A stretch of 64,000 nt of DNA. It comes from CAYFRC01 sp050946115 (GTDB taxonomy: Bacteria > Bacillota > Clostridia > Christensenellales > Aristaeellaceae). The stretch's first letter is position 1. Every line of letters begins with the position of its first letter. Where the stretch lies: the NCBI GenBank assembly GCA_050946115.1, contig JBMNUF010000011.1, positions 1 through 64,000 of the forward strand, in the 5' to 3' direction. The notes beneath the pieces were generated by a model, which saw nothing but the letters and a program-made list of their open reading frames with translations, was not told where the DNA came from and searched no databases. This document shows, in pieces, positions 45,141 to 53,909 of this stretch. The position numbers were made by a program, and so were the translations under genes.

Positions 45141-46166
45141 GTGAACGACAGGCAAAACGATATCATTCTTGAGGTGAAAGACCTCAAAGTGCATTTTCAA
45201 CTCGACGAAGGGCTGCTGAAGGCCGTCAACGGCGTGGATTTCGTGGTGCGCGAGGGCAGAACGATAGGCTTGGTCGGCGAATCCGGTTGCGGCAAGAGCG
45301 TCACCAACCAGGCGCTGATGGGCATAGTGCCCCATCCCGGCGTCGTGACCGGCCAGATTCTGCTGCACAAAAAGGGCGGAAAATGGCTGGACAAGCCCAT
45401 CGACATCGTCGGGCTGCCTCGAAACGGCGCGGAAATACGCTCCATTCGCGGCGGCGACATCGGAATGATCTTTCAGGAGCCCATGAAAGCCTTCTCCCCG
45501 GTGCATACCATTGAAAACCAGATCTCCGAGGGCATCATGCTGCACGTGGAACCGGACAGGAAAAAGGCGCGCGCCATCGCGCTGGAGGCGCTCAAGAGCG
45601 TGGGCATGAACAACCCCGAGCAGCGGCTGGATGAATATCCGCACCAGCTCTCTGGCGGCATGCGCCAGCGCGCCATGATCGCGCAGGCGCTGTCGTGCAA
45701 CCCCGCCATCCTGATCGCGGACGAACCTACCACCGCCTTGGACGTGACCGTGCAGGCCCAGGTGCTCGCGCTGATGAACAACCTGAAAAAGGAATTCAAT
45801 TCCGCAATCATCTTCATCACGCACGATTTGGGCGTCATCGCGGAGATGTCCGACGATGTGGCCGTCATGTACCTGGGGCAGGTGGTGGAGTACACGGACG
45901 TGGACACCCTGTTCCACAACCCGAAGCACCCGTATACACAGGCGCTTTTGCGCTCCAAGCCCGACATCAAGCGCACGGGAAAGAGCGATCTGGAGGTCAT
46001 CGAAGGCACCGTGCCCTATCCCATGAACCTGAAGCCCGGCTGCGGCTTCTATTCCCGCTGCACGAAGCGCATCGAGGGCAAATGCAACGCGGCGGACGTG
46101 CCGCTGACGGACATCGGCGACGGCCACAAAGTGCGCTGCATCTTGGACGATGCCCTGAAGCCGTAA
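45141..46166 (+). CDS. ABC transporter ATP-binding protein, DppD/OppD type
   Basis: ATPase of 341 residues. Walker A is GESGCGKS, the Q-loop lies in GMIFQEPMKAFSPVHTI, the signature is LSGGMRQRAMIAQAL and Walker B is ILIADEPTTALD, with the H-loop in ITHDLG. The oligopeptide-transporter C-terminal segment PHQ...PGCGFYSRC with cysteines is present (family members can carry an Fe-S site there). A GTG start at 45141 is chosen because GGGAGGG lies 6 bases upstream; a TTG two codons earlier abuts that site. Confidence 0.95.
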   Translation: MNDRQNDIILEVKDLKVHFQLDEGLLKAVNGVDFVVREGRTIGLVGESGCGKSVTNQALMGIVPHPGVVTGQILLHKKGGKWLDKPIDIVGLPRNGAEIRSIRGGDIGMIFQEPMKAFSPVHTIENQISEGIMLHVEPDRKKARAIALEALKSVGMNNPEQRLDEYPHQLSGGMRQRAMIAQALSCNPAILIADEPTTALDVTVQAQVLALMNNLKKEFNSAIIFITHDLGVIAEMSDDVAVMYLGQVVEYTDVDTLFHNPKHPYTQALLRSKPDIKRTGKSDLEVIEGTVPYPMNLKPGCGFYSRCTKRIEGKCNAADVPLTDIGDGHKVRCILDDALKP

Positions 46167-46184
46167 GAAAGGAGGCGTATCGAC

Positions 46185-47243
46185 ATGGCAGAAAAGAACA
46201 TCATTCTCCAAGCGAACAACGTGAAAAAGTATTTTCCCATCACCTCCTCCTTCCTGAAGCGGCATATCGGCAATGTCTACGCCGTCGACGACGTGTCGGT
46301 GTTCGTGCGCGAGGGCGAGACCTTCGGCCTGGTGGGCGAGTCCGGCTGCGGCAAGACCACCCTCGGGCGCACCGTTCTGCGGGCGATCGAACCCACGGGT
46401 GGTACCTGCGAGTTTCGCAGGAAGGACGGAAGCGTGGTAGATGTGTTCAAATTGAACAGCCAGCAGCTGCGCGAAACCCGCAGGGATATGCAGATGATCT
46501 TTCAGGACCCCTATGCGTCCCTCGACCCCCGCATGATTATACGGGACATCGTGGGCGAGCCGCTGGTGTACAATTCCAATCTCTCCAGGAACGAGATCAC
46601 CGAGCGCGTAAAGGACCTGATGGCGCAGGTAGGGTTGGATCCCCGCCATTTGGAGCGCTATCCGCACGCCTTTTCGGGCGGCCAGCGCCAGCGCGTCGGC
46701 ATCGCCCGCGCCCTCGCCACCGAGCCCAAGTTCATCGTGTGCGACGAGGCCGTGTCCGCGCTGGACGTGTCCGTACAGGCACAGGTCATCAACCTTCTGA
46801 TTAAATTGCAGCAGCAGCTGAACCTGAGCTATATGTTCATTTCGCACGACCTGTCGGTGGTGCACCACATTTCCGACCGCGTAGGCGTCATGTACGTGGG
46901 CAAGATCGTGGAGCTTGCGCCCTGCGAGGAGCTCTTCGCGCGTCCGCTGCATCCGTACACGGAGGCGCTGCTTTCGGCAAAACCCATCGCCGATCCCCGC
47001 ATCCGCGCGGAGAAGATTCTGTTGGAGGGCGAGATCCCGAACCCCGCCGCGCCGCCCAAGGGCTGCTATTTCCACCCCCGCTGCCGCTACTGCAAGGACG
47101 TCTGCAAGGAGCAGACGCCTGAGTACCGCGAGATTTCTACGGGGCATTTCGTGGCGTGCCACAGGGCGGAGGAGCTGACCTTGCGCAGCATCTACGCTTC
47201 CGCCGGCGTGCAATCCGCACCCGGAGGTTCACCCGAATGCTGA
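46185..47243 (+). CDS. ABC transporter ATP-binding protein, DppF/OppF type
   Basis: Second ATPase, 352 residues, partner of the one upstream. Walker A GESGCGKT, Q-loop region MQMIFQDPYASLDPRM, signature FSGGQRQRVGIARAL, Walker B FIVCDEAVSALDVS, H-loop ISHDLS. The C-terminal oligopeptide-transporter domain has PPKGCYFHPRCRYCKDVCKE with four cysteines. A GGAGG precedes the ATG. The stop overlaps the start of the small membrane-protein gene by 7 bases. Confidence 0.95.
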   Translation: MAEKNIILQANNVKKYFPITSSFLKRHIGNVYAVDDVSVFVREGETFGLVGESGCGKTTLGRTVLRAIEPTGGTCEFRRKDGSVVDVFKLNSQQLRETRRDMQMIFQDPYASLDPRMIIRDIVGEPLVYNSNLSRNEITERVKDLMAQVGLDPRHLERYPHAFSGGQRQRVGIARALATEPKFIVCDEAVSALDVSVQAQVINLLIKLQQQLNLSYMFISHDLSVVHHISDRVGVMYVGKIVELAPCEELFARPLHPYTEALLSAKPIADPRIRAEKILLEGEIPNPAAPPKGCYFHPRCRYCKDVCKEQTPEYREISTGHFVACHRAEELTLRSIYASAGVQSAPGGSPEC

Positions 47244-47641
47244 CGATACTCCTGTGGACGTCGATCGGGGTGTTCGGCCTTGCGCTCGCCTGCGTGGGCG
47301 CGTACTTCTATTCCGCCAAGTGGATAGAAATTCTGTATGTCCGCGACCGGGAAGACCTCGACTATATCTTGGACACGCGGGGCGTTCCCGCGCGCTGGTG
47401 CAAAAAGTACGTCCGTCGCGTGGAGCGCATGCGGGAAAAGGGCGCCGATGCCGAAAGCATCGAGCGCGTCCGCGCGCGCGCCAACGCATACTATCTCAAG
47501 CGGATGAAGCGCATCCAGGCGTTTGCGCGCACGGATTTCTACTATCAATACAACAAGACCGCCAAGGCCGCAGTGCAGCGCGACCTGAACGCCATCTACA
47601 CCCAGTGGGAGAGAAGGGAGTATCTGCATGAGCCATATTGA
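47237..47641 (+). CDS. small single-pass membrane protein in the importer operon
   Basis: Protein of 134 residues with one transmembrane segment at about residues 4-28 (TILLWTSIGVFGLALACVGA), then a strongly basic, helical cytoplasmic part (WCKKYVRRVERMREKGADAE, AYYLKRMKRIQAFART). I do not recognise a family. It overlaps the ATPase stop by 7 bases and its own stop overlaps the next gene by 14 bases, so all three are coupled. A GGAGG lies 9 bases before the ATG. Confidence 0.8.
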   Translation: MLTILLWTSIGVFGLALACVGAYFYSAKWIEILYVRDREDLDYILDTRGVPARWCKKYVRRVERMREKGADAESIERVRARANAYYLKRMKRIQAFARTDFYYQYNKTAKAAVQRDLNAIYTQWERREYLHEPY

Positions 47642-47996
47642 GTACGAGAAGGCTCGGAAGCGGAAAAAGCGGCTCAAAATCGCATCGCATCTTCTTGCTG
47701 CCGTAAACATCATTCTCGGCTTTTTCTGCCTGTTTACGTTTGCGGCGGCTATGCGCTGTGTCATCGGCCTCAGCACGGAGATATATTATCTCAGTAAGGC
47801 CTGGTGGCAGCAGGTGTCGTTCATCGCCGTGGCGATCCTGTTCGTCGCGGTGAGCCTTGGAGGGCAGCATCTGTACGAAAAAGAGCTGATCGACAAGGGG
47901 CGCAGGCTGCCGATAGCCTTTGTCGTCATCACCTGTATAGAGCTTTTGTTTTACGCGGCATGCAGGCTCCTGCCCAATCTGTATTTTCCGATGTAA
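47628..47996 (+). CDS. small multi-pass membrane protein in the importer operon
   Basis: Protein of 122 residues with about three transmembrane segments (around 20-43, 60-80 and 93-115) after a very basic N-terminus (YEKARKRKKRLK). No family is recognised. It overlaps the previous small membrane-protein gene by 14 bases. Its position between ATPase and metabolic genes suggests a role tied to the transporter, such as accessory subunit or assembly factor (inference). Confidence 0.78.
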   Translation: MSHIEYEKARKRKKRLKIASHLLAAVNIILGFFCLFTFAAAMRCVIGLSTEIYYLSKAWWQQVSFIAVAILFVAVSLGGQHLYEKELIDKGRRLPIAFVVITCIELLFYAACRLLPNLYFPM

Positions 47997-48149
47997 CAGC
48001 GAGTTTTGTCCATAGCAGCGCAGGTTATTGCCAGAAATCCCGCACCGCGTGTGCTACCATGTACGTGTGGACGAGCCCGACTGTGAAAGACGATCTTCAA
48101 AGCCGCACCCCGAAGGCGGGGACGGCAGGGATAAAAGGAGGAGATATCC

Positions 48150-49343
48150 ATGGTAAACGTTGCAATGATCGGCGTGGGCGCCATCAGCGGCATCTATCTG
48201 AAGAACATCACCGAGACCTTCTGGGAGGTTCGGCTGGTGGGTCTGTGCGACCTCATTCCCGAGCGCGCGGAGAAGGGCCTCAAGTTTGTCAAGGAACAGA
48301 TCGAAAAGGGCTTCGACTGTCCCGTTCCGAAGATTTACAGGGACATGCACGAGGCGTTTGCCGATCCCGAGGTGCAGGTGGTTCTGAACCTGACCCGCCC
48401 CTACGAGCACTACGAGGTGACCAAGGCGGCGCTGCTCGCGGGCAAGCACGTTTTCTCCGAGAAACCCCTTGCGGCGGATATGGAGGAGGGCGACGAACTG
48501 GTCGCGCTCGCTGAAAAGATGGGCCTGTACATGGGCGGCGCGCCGGACACCTTCATGGGCGCCGGCATCCAGACCTGCCGCAAGCTGATCGACGACGGCG
48601 TCATCGGCGACGTGATCGGCGCGGCGTGCTTCATGATCTGCCACGGCCACGAAACCTGGCATCCGGACCCGGAGTTCTACTACAAGCGCGGCGGCGGCCC
48701 CATGATGGACATGGGTCCCTACTACGTGACCGCCTTGGTGAACATGCTGGGCGAAGTCAAGGGCGTTTCCGGCGTGACCAAAAAGTCGTTCGACGAGCGC
48801 ATCATCACCTCCCAGCCCCACTACGGCGAGAAGATCACGGTGGACGTGGATACCTATCTCACCGGCACCATGCACTTCTCCTCCGGCGCCATCGGCACCA
48901 TCTTCACCACGTTCGACGTGTACTACGGCTTCCGCAACCAGGCGCGGTTTGAGGTGTACGGCACCAAGGGCACGCTGTTTGTGCCCGATCCCAATACCTT
49001 CGGCGGCCCCATCCGCCTGTTCAGGCCGGAGGATCAGTTGCCCATGCGCTTCACCGATCCCGGTCTGATGGGCGCGGAGAGCGATCCCTGGTTTGGCACC
49101 AAGGAAATCCCGCTGATGTTTGACTACCGCGAGAACAGCCGCGCGCTGGGCCTTGCCGATATGTGCAAAGCCATCGAGACCGGCCGCGCGGTGCGCGCCG
49201 ATTACAGGCAGCAGCACCACGTGCTGGAGATCCTGACCGCCTTCTCCAAGAGCAGCGAGCTCGGCGCATACGTGCCGCTCAAGACCGGGTACGAGCGCGC
49301 GCTCCCCATGAAGAACAACCCCATGCACGGCATTTTGGATTAA
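48150..49343 (+). CDS. Gfo/Idh/MocA family oxidoreductase
   Basis: NAD(P)-dependent sugar or inositol-type dehydrogenase of 397 residues. The Rossmann motif is MIGVGAISGIYLKNI near the N-terminus. The family EKP motif reads HVFSEKPLAADMEEG. The C-terminal domain includes RGGGPMMDMGPYYVTALVNM, the usual active-site region. The substrate is not predictable. It follows the transporter genes after 153 bases and precedes a TIM-barrel isomerase, the usual pairing in sugar-acid and inositol breakdown. AGGAGGAG precedes the ATG. Confidence 0.93.
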   Translation: MVNVAMIGVGAISGIYLKNITETFWEVRLVGLCDLIPERAEKGLKFVKEQIEKGFDCPVPKIYRDMHEAFADPEVQVVLNLTRPYEHYEVTKAALLAGKHVFSEKPLAADMEEGDELVALAEKMGLYMGGAPDTFMGAGIQTCRKLIDDGVIGDVIGAACFMICHGHETWHPDPEFYYKRGGGPMMDMGPYYVTALVNMLGEVKGVSGVTKKSFDERIITSQPHYGEKITVDVDTYLTGTMHFSSGAIGTIFTTFDVYYGFRNQARFEVYGTKGTLFVPDPNTFGGPIRLFRPEDQLPMRFTDPGLMGAESDPWFGTKEIPLMFDYRENSRALGLADMCKAIETGRAVRADYRQQHHVLEILTAFSKSSELGAYVPLKTGYERALPMKNNPMHGILD

Positions 49344-49364
49344 CGATACGAAGGAGGAATATCC

Positions 49365-50201
49365 ATGAAAATCGCATACACCGGCTGGACATGGCTCCTG
49401 GCGCCCCCCGAGACCCCCGACGAGCAGAAGATTCGCATGTTCGATCAGGCAATGAAGGAGATTTCCTACTTGGGCTACGACTGCGCCGAGAACTTCGCCT
49501 TTATCGCCGACTTCATCAAGCCCGAGCAGGTGAAGGAGATTTGCGCGAAGTACAACCTGCCTCTGGTGAACGTATACGGCCACTTCAGCACCGATGTGGA
49601 GCTGGAGGTCGAAAAGGCCAAGAAGCAGATCGATTTCCTTGCGGAAGTCGGCGGCAAGTGGTTCAACTGCCAGAGCGGCGTGCCCAGAGACCGCCCGGAC
49701 GACTTTGACGACACCGTGCTGCAGCCCGAAGGCGTGCTCGCCATGTGCGAGATCAGCAACCGCCTCGGCAAGTACGCCAAGGAAAAGGGCGTAACCCTGT
49801 GCTTCCATCCGCACGCGAACACCTACGTGTTCTCCCGCGAGCAGATCGACTTCTTCGCCGAGCATACAGACCCCGAGTACGTCTTCTTCTGCATCGATAC
49901 CGCCCACAGCACCCTGGCGGACATCGACCCCGTGGAGCTGTGCCGCGCCTACGGCAAGCGCATCGGTTATATGCACCTGAAGGACGTGGACCCCGAGCAC
50001 GTGCCGGAGCCGCCGCGCGGCAAGATGGGCGCGTTCCGTGCCCTGGGCCTCGGCACCGTGAACTTCAAGGGCGTCGTAAACGCCCTGAAGGAGCAGGGAT
50101 ACGACGGCGTGCTCTGCGTCGAACTCGACAATCCCGAAATCTGCAACTTCCACTCCGCGCAGGTCTCCCGCGAATACCTCCGCAACGTGCTGAAGATGTA
50201 A
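49365..50201 (+). CDS. sugar phosphate isomerase/epimerase (TIM barrel, IolE-like)
   Basis: Xylose-isomerase-like TIM-barrel protein of 278 residues. Seen: a Tyr/Trp-rich start (MKIAYTGWTWLLAPPETPDE), CFHPHANTYVFSREQIDFF, FFCIDTAHSTLADIDPVELC, GYMHLKDVD and GVLCVELDNPEIC. The H, D and E residues in these strands would hold the metal ion. Such proteins isomerise or dehydrate sugar and inositol derivatives. It lies 21 bases after the oxidoreductase and ends the operon at a strong terminator. Confidence 0.92.
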   Translation: MKIAYTGWTWLLAPPETPDEQKIRMFDQAMKEISYLGYDCAENFAFIADFIKPEQVKEICAKYNLPLVNVYGHFSTDVELEVEKAKKQIDFLAEVGGKWFNCQSGVPRDRPDDFDDTVLQPEGVLAMCEISNRLGKYAKEKGVTLCFHPHANTYVFSREQIDFFAEHTDPEYVFFCIDTAHSTLADIDPVELCRAYGKRIGYMHLKDVDPEHVPEPPRGKMGAFRALGLGTVNFKGVVNALKEQGYDGVLCVELDNPEICNFHSAQVSREYLRNVLKM

Positions 50202-50216
50202 CCTTTCCGATTCCGC

Positions 50217-50252
50217 GCCGCCCGTCCGCCCATGGACGGGCGGATATTTTTT
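50217..50252 (+). terminator. terminator of the importer operon
   Basis: CGCCCGTCC pairs with GGACGGGCG around a GCCCAT loop, followed by GATATTTTTT. Confidence 0.92.
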
Positions 50253-50274
50253 CCGTTTTTATGGCGAAAAGCGC

Positions 50275-50303
50275 TTGACAGGGCGGCATCTGCGCTGTAT
50301 ACT
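50275..50303 (+). promoter_or_regulatory. promoter of the SPFH-RHH-ABC operon
   Basis: TTGACA (50275-50280), a 17-base spacer and TATACT (50298-50303), directly followed by the tandem palindromes at 50308-50328. Confidence 0.88.
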
Positions 50304-50307
50304 ATAG

Positions 50308-50328
50308 TTGATATCAAATTGATATCAA
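50308..50328. promoter_or_regulatory. tandem palindromic operator (TTGATATCAA twice)
   Basis: Two perfect copies of the 10-base palindrome TTGATATCAA, at 50308-50317 and 50319-50328, separated by one A. They start 4 bases after the -10 box, covering the likely transcription start. This is a good repressor site; the ribbon-helix-helix protein encoded in the same operon is a candidate ligand. Confidence 0.8.
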
Positions 50329-50350
50329 TATGATTTAGGAGGCAAGGAAT

Positions 50351-51331
50351 ATGGAGGAGAAAATCTACACCGGCGCGAAGCCCGGAATGCCCGTTTTGAT
50401 CGCGGGTATCGCTGTGTTTCTGTTGGCGTTTCTGGCGATCATCTTGGGCGGTGAAACCGAACAGCCGGCTCTGATCGCTCCCTGCGTGATCCTGTTTGTT
50501 ATCGCATGGGTTCCGTTTCTCGGGCTGAAGGTATTGGGGCCGCAGGAGGCGTTGGTACTGACGCTGTTCGGCAAATACGTCGGCACGCTTCGGGAACCCG
50601 GATTCTACTTTGTGAATCCGTTCTGCGTCGCGGTCAACCCCGCCGCAAAAACGAAGCTCGGTCAGAGCGGCGACGTGGGGGAACTGCAACTGCCCGCGAA
50701 GCAGACGACGACCGTCAGCAAAAAGCTCTCCCTCAAGATCATGACGCTCAACAACAACAAGCAGAAGGTCAACGACTGCCTTGGCAATCCCGTCGAGATC
50801 GGCATCGCCGTGGTGTGGCGCGTCCGCGACACGGCGAAGGCGGTTTTCGCGGTCGATAACTTCAAGGAGTACCTGTCGCTGCAGTGCGACGCGGCGCTGC
50901 GCGACATCGTGCGCATCTACCCCTACGACGTCGCGCCCGGCATCGACACGACCGGCGACGGCATCGCGGACGACGGGAGCCTGCGCGGTTCCAGCGACGT
51001 CGTCGCCATGCGCATCAAAAACGAAATCCAGTCCCGCGTGGCGGAAGCGGGCATCGAGGTTTTGGAGGCGCGGATCACCCGCCTCGCCTACGCCACGGAG
51101 ATCGCAGCCGTCATGCTCCAAAGGCAGCAGGCAGCCGCGGTCATCGACGCGCGCAAGATGATCGTGGAGGGCGCGGTCGGCATGGTGGAGATGGCGCTCT
51201 CCAGGCTCTCCGAAAACAAGACGGTGGAATTGGACGAGGAGCGCAAGGCAGCCATGGTATCAAACCTTCTGGTCGTCCTCTGCGGCAACCGCGACGCGCA
51301 GCCCGTCATCAATTCCGGAAGCCTGTATTGA
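50351..51331 (+). CDS. SPFH/Band 7 domain membrane protein
   Basis: Protein of 326 residues with two transmembrane segments near the N-terminus (about 12-34 and 43-61) and an SPFH domain after them: LKVLGPQEALVLTLFGKYVG, EPGFYFVNPF, VNDCLGNPVEIGIAVVWRVR, and the C-terminal GIEVLEARITRLAYATEIAA. Next comes LQRQQAAAVIDARKMIVEGA, likely a coiled coil. Such proteins form membrane microdomain scaffolds. AGGAGG precedes the ATG. The ribbon-helix-helix gene starts 3 bases after the stop. Confidence 0.92.
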   Translation: MEEKIYTGAKPGMPVLIAGIAVFLLAFLAIILGGETEQPALIAPCVILFVIAWVPFLGLKVLGPQEALVLTLFGKYVGTLREPGFYFVNPFCVAVNPAAKTKLGQSGDVGELQLPAKQTTTVSKKLSLKIMTLNNNKQKVNDCLGNPVEIGIAVVWRVRDTAKAVFAVDNFKEYLSLQCDAALRDIVRIYPYDVAPGIDTTGDGIADDGSLRGSSDVVAMRIKNEIQSRVAEAGIEVLEARITRLAYATEIAAVMLQRQQAAAVIDARKMIVEGAVGMVEMALSRLSENKTVELDEERKAAMVSNLLVVLCGNRDAQPVINSGSLY

Positions 51332-51334
51332 CCC

Positions 51335-51535
51335 ATGTCCGACGCGGGGAAAAAGCAGGTGCCGCTCCGCCTTTCGCAAAAGCTCTACAATGCGATCGCA
51401 CAGTGGGCGCAGGACGATTTCCGATCCGTCAACGGGCAGATCGAGTATCTCCTGTCGGAATGCGTCAAACAGCGAAGGAAGAGCGGCAAAACAGTTCCGG
51501 ACGAATTCGATTCTTCGATCGATCTTGAGATATAG
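51335..51535 (+). CDS. Arc-type ribbon-helix-helix DNA-binding protein
   Basis: Protein of 66 residues with the Arc/MetJ-like pattern: a strand KKQVPLRLSQKLYNAIAQWA followed by two helices (RSVNGQIEYLLSECVKQRRK). Proteins of this kind dimerise and bind short palindromes or tandem repeats. It lies 3 bases after the SPFH gene and 12 bases before the ABC ATPase gene, and is often seen next to SPFH genes in Clostridia. The acidic C-terminus (PDEFDSSIDLEI) is unusual for a repressor and could be a partner-binding tail. Confidence 0.8.
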   Translation: MSDAGKKQVPLRLSQKLYNAIAQWAQDDFRSVNGQIEYLLSECVKQRRKSGKTVPDEFDSSIDLEI

Positions 51536-51547
51536 GAGAAGAAGCAC

Positions 51548-52258
51548 ATGCTGAAAATCGAACATCTCACCAAGACCTACGGGGATAAAAAAGCGGTGGA
51601 CGACCTGGTGCTTTCGATCGATGCGGGCGAGATATGCGGCTTCATCGGGCACAACGGCGCAGGCAAGACGACCACGCTCAAATGCGTCGCGGGCATTTTG
51701 CGCTACGACGCGGGTGCGATCTTTGTCGACGGCATATCCATGAAGGACAACCCCCTGGAGTGCAAGCGCAAGATCGCCTACATCCCCGACAACCCGGATT
51801 TATACGATTTTATGACGGGCGCGCAGTACCTTACCTTCATTGCGGACATCTTCGCAATCCCCGAGGATATCAGGACACAGCGCGCGAAGGAATACGCCGC
51901 CCTCTTTTCGCTCACGGACGATTTGCCACAGCCCATATCCACCTATTCGCACGGCATGAAGCAGAAGATCGCGCTCATCGGCGCGTGGCTGCACGACCCG
52001 AAGCTGATTTTGATGGATGAGCCCTTCGTGGGGCTCGACCCAAAGGCGTCGCACGAATTGAAAACCCTGATGCGCAAAACGTGCGACGCGGGCGGGGCGA
52101 TCTTCTTTTCGACGCACGTGCTGGATGTCGCGGAAAAGCTGTGCGACAATGTGGCGATCATCCGAAACGGAAAGCTCGTCGCCTTCGGGACGACGGAGGA
52201 CGTGAAGGGGGACGCATCGCTCGAGGATATGTACCTGCGAACGGAGGCGCAAGCATGA
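51548..52258 (+). CDS. ABC exporter ATP-binding protein
   Basis: ATPase of 236 residues. Walker A GHNGAGKT, Q-loop near IAYIPDNPDLYDFMTGAQYL, signature YSHGMKQKIALIGAWL, Walker B LILMDEPFVGLD, and the H-loop in STHVLD. It is typical of ABC-2 type exporters. The stop overlaps the start of the permease gene by 4 bases. The cargo cannot be read from sequence. Confidence 0.95.
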   Translation: MLKIEHLTKTYGDKKAVDDLVLSIDAGEICGFIGHNGAGKTTTLKCVAGILRYDAGAIFVDGISMKDNPLECKRKIAYIPDNPDLYDFMTGAQYLTFIADIFAIPEDIRTQRAKEYAALFSLTDDLPQPISTYSHGMKQKIALIGAWLHDPKLILMDEPFVGLDPKASHELKTLMRKTCDAGGAIFFSTHVLDVAEKLCDNVAIIRNGKLVAFGTTEDVKGDASLEDMYLRTEAQA

Positions 52259-53799
52259 TTAAACCGCTTCTCAAAAAAGAACTCGCGGAGTATTGGGCGG
52301 CGTTCCGACTGCGCAGCAGAAAATGGGGTACGATATTCACCGTATTGCTGCTGCTTCTCCTATACGCATCGCTCGTCGCCGCCTTTTGCGGAATCTCGGC
52401 GCTGTTTTCCTCCGCGCTCTTGCCGCTCGGGCTGGGGTGGATCTATTTTGCCATCATGGGCTTTGCCGCATTGCTCCTGACGGTCCTCGGCTCGACCTTC
52501 GGCGCGTACGCATCGCTGTACTGCGCGAAGGATAACGAAATGTTGCTCGCCATGCCGATCCCGCCGCGCACCATCCTGCTCTCGCGCATGGTGAGCATCT
52601 TTCTCGTATCGCTTTCGTGCGCGCTCTGCGGCTGGGGACCCGCCTGCGTCTTTTACGCGGTGAAATCGGGGGTTTCCGCCCCGGATGTCACAAGGTGGTT
52701 AATACTGTTCTTTTCCATGGCCCTCATCGGCGTCGCCATTTCCTGCGCGGCAGGCTTTGTGGTGGCACTCATCGCGTCGCGCCTTCGCAACAAGAGCCTG
52801 CTCTCGGCCACACTGGGCTTTCTCGTGTTTGGCATATACTACTATCTCAACTTCCGCCTCGAAGCGGCGCTGGAGAACATGGCACAGAACGTCGACGCGC
52901 TCGTGCGCTTCTTTTCGGTATGGGCAAGGCCCTTCTCTGCGCTCGGCGCTGCCGCCGCGGGCGACATGGGGCAAACGCTTCTGTTCGCCTCCGTATGTGT
53001 CGCGCTGTTCTTCCTCGCATGGAGCGTCCTCTCGAAGACGTTTCTGTCGCTCACGACCGTGCGCCGCGGCGCAAAGAGAAAGCGCGGCGGGGCAATCCGC
53101 CTGCATGTGTCGGACGTACCGCGTGCGCTGTTTCAAAAGGAAATGCGCCGCTTCCTCTCGAGCCCTTCCTATATCATGAACAGCGGGATGGGGCTTTTCA
53201 TGATGCTCATGGCCAGCGTCGCCGCCGTCCTGAACGCCAAGCTTCTCGCGCTCCTGCCGGAAAAGCCGCTGATTTTGACGGGAGCCGCATGCGTCCTCAT
53301 CGCGACGGCGACGATCAGCGCGCCCAGCATTTCCCTGGAAGCCAAGACACTTTGGATTTTGAAGAGCCTGCCCGTGCCCGCGTGGGAGGTTTTGGACGCG
53401 AAGCGGAAACTGCATGCCGCGCTCGTCCTCCCGTGCACGTGCATATTTGTGCTCTCGGCGGGCATCGCCGCGAAGGTGAGCGCCGGGACGATCTTCCTTT
53501 CGCTCTTGTGCGCGCTGGCCTTTGCGCTCCTCACGGGCAGCATGGGGCTCCTGCTCAACCTGCGGTTCCCCTATTTTACGTGGACGAACGAGACCGCCGC
53601 CGTCAAGAACAGCACGAGTGTCGCCCTCGCCATGTTCGGCGGGGTGTTGCTCCTCGCGCCCCTCGGCGCGCTGTGGTATTTCACGCAGATGCAGACTCCC
53701 ATCGTGCTCGGGCTCGCGGTCGCGCTGTTTGCAGGGCTGTTTGCGGGATGCCATGCCCTTTTGAAGACGCGCGGCGTGCGCATGTTTGAAAACCTCTGA
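52255..53799 (+). CDS. ABC-2-like exporter permease
   Basis: Polytopic membrane protein of 514 residues with about 10-12 transmembrane segments, no ATPase motifs, and an N-terminal KPLLKKELAEYWAAFRLRSR. Segments such as FQKEMRRFLSSPSYIMNSGM and WILKSLPVPAWEVLDAKRK resemble large ABC exporter permeases of Firmicutes. It begins in the ATGA overlap with the ATPase gene. The substrate is unknown. Last gene of the SPFH operon. Confidence 0.88.
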   Translation: MIKPLLKKELAEYWAAFRLRSRKWGTIFTVLLLLLLYASLVAAFCGISALFSSALLPLGLGWIYFAIMGFAALLLTVLGSTFGAYASLYCAKDNEMLLAMPIPPRTILLSRMVSIFLVSLSCALCGWGPACVFYAVKSGVSAPDVTRWLILFFSMALIGVAISCAAGFVVALIASRLRNKSLLSATLGFLVFGIYYYLNFRLEAALENMAQNVDALVRFFSVWARPFSALGAAAAGDMGQTLLFASVCVALFFLAWSVLSKTFLSLTTVRRGAKRKRGGAIRLHVSDVPRALFQKEMRRFLSSPSYIMNSGMGLFMMLMASVAAVLNAKLLALLPEKPLILTGAACVLIATATISAPSISLEAKTLWILKSLPVPAWEVLDAKRKLHAALVLPCTCIFVLSAGIAAKVSAGTIFLSLLCALAFALLTGSMGLLLNLRFPYFTWTNETAAVKNSTSVALAMFGGVLLLAPLGALWYFTQMQTPIVLGLAVALFAGLFAGCHALLKTRGVRMFENL

Positions 53800-53870
53800 T
53801 TCCGCAACAAAGTGCCTCTGTATTCCGTCTAAAAAAGTGCCATGGATTTCACACAATCCCAACGAACAAA

Positions 53871-53879
53871 TGGTATACT
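53871..53879 (+). promoter_or_regulatory. extended -10 promoter of the PBP gene
   Basis: TGGTATACT, an extended -10, lies 31 bases ahead of the start codon. No convincing -35. Confidence 0.5.
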
Positions 53880-53909
53880 CTATGGGAAACGGGCATACGG
53901 AGGCAAGCT

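Noticed and set aside
48000..48149. Separate promoter for the oxidoreductase-isomerase pair
   Set aside because: No -35/-10 pair of useful quality was visible, so the pair was left in the importer operon.
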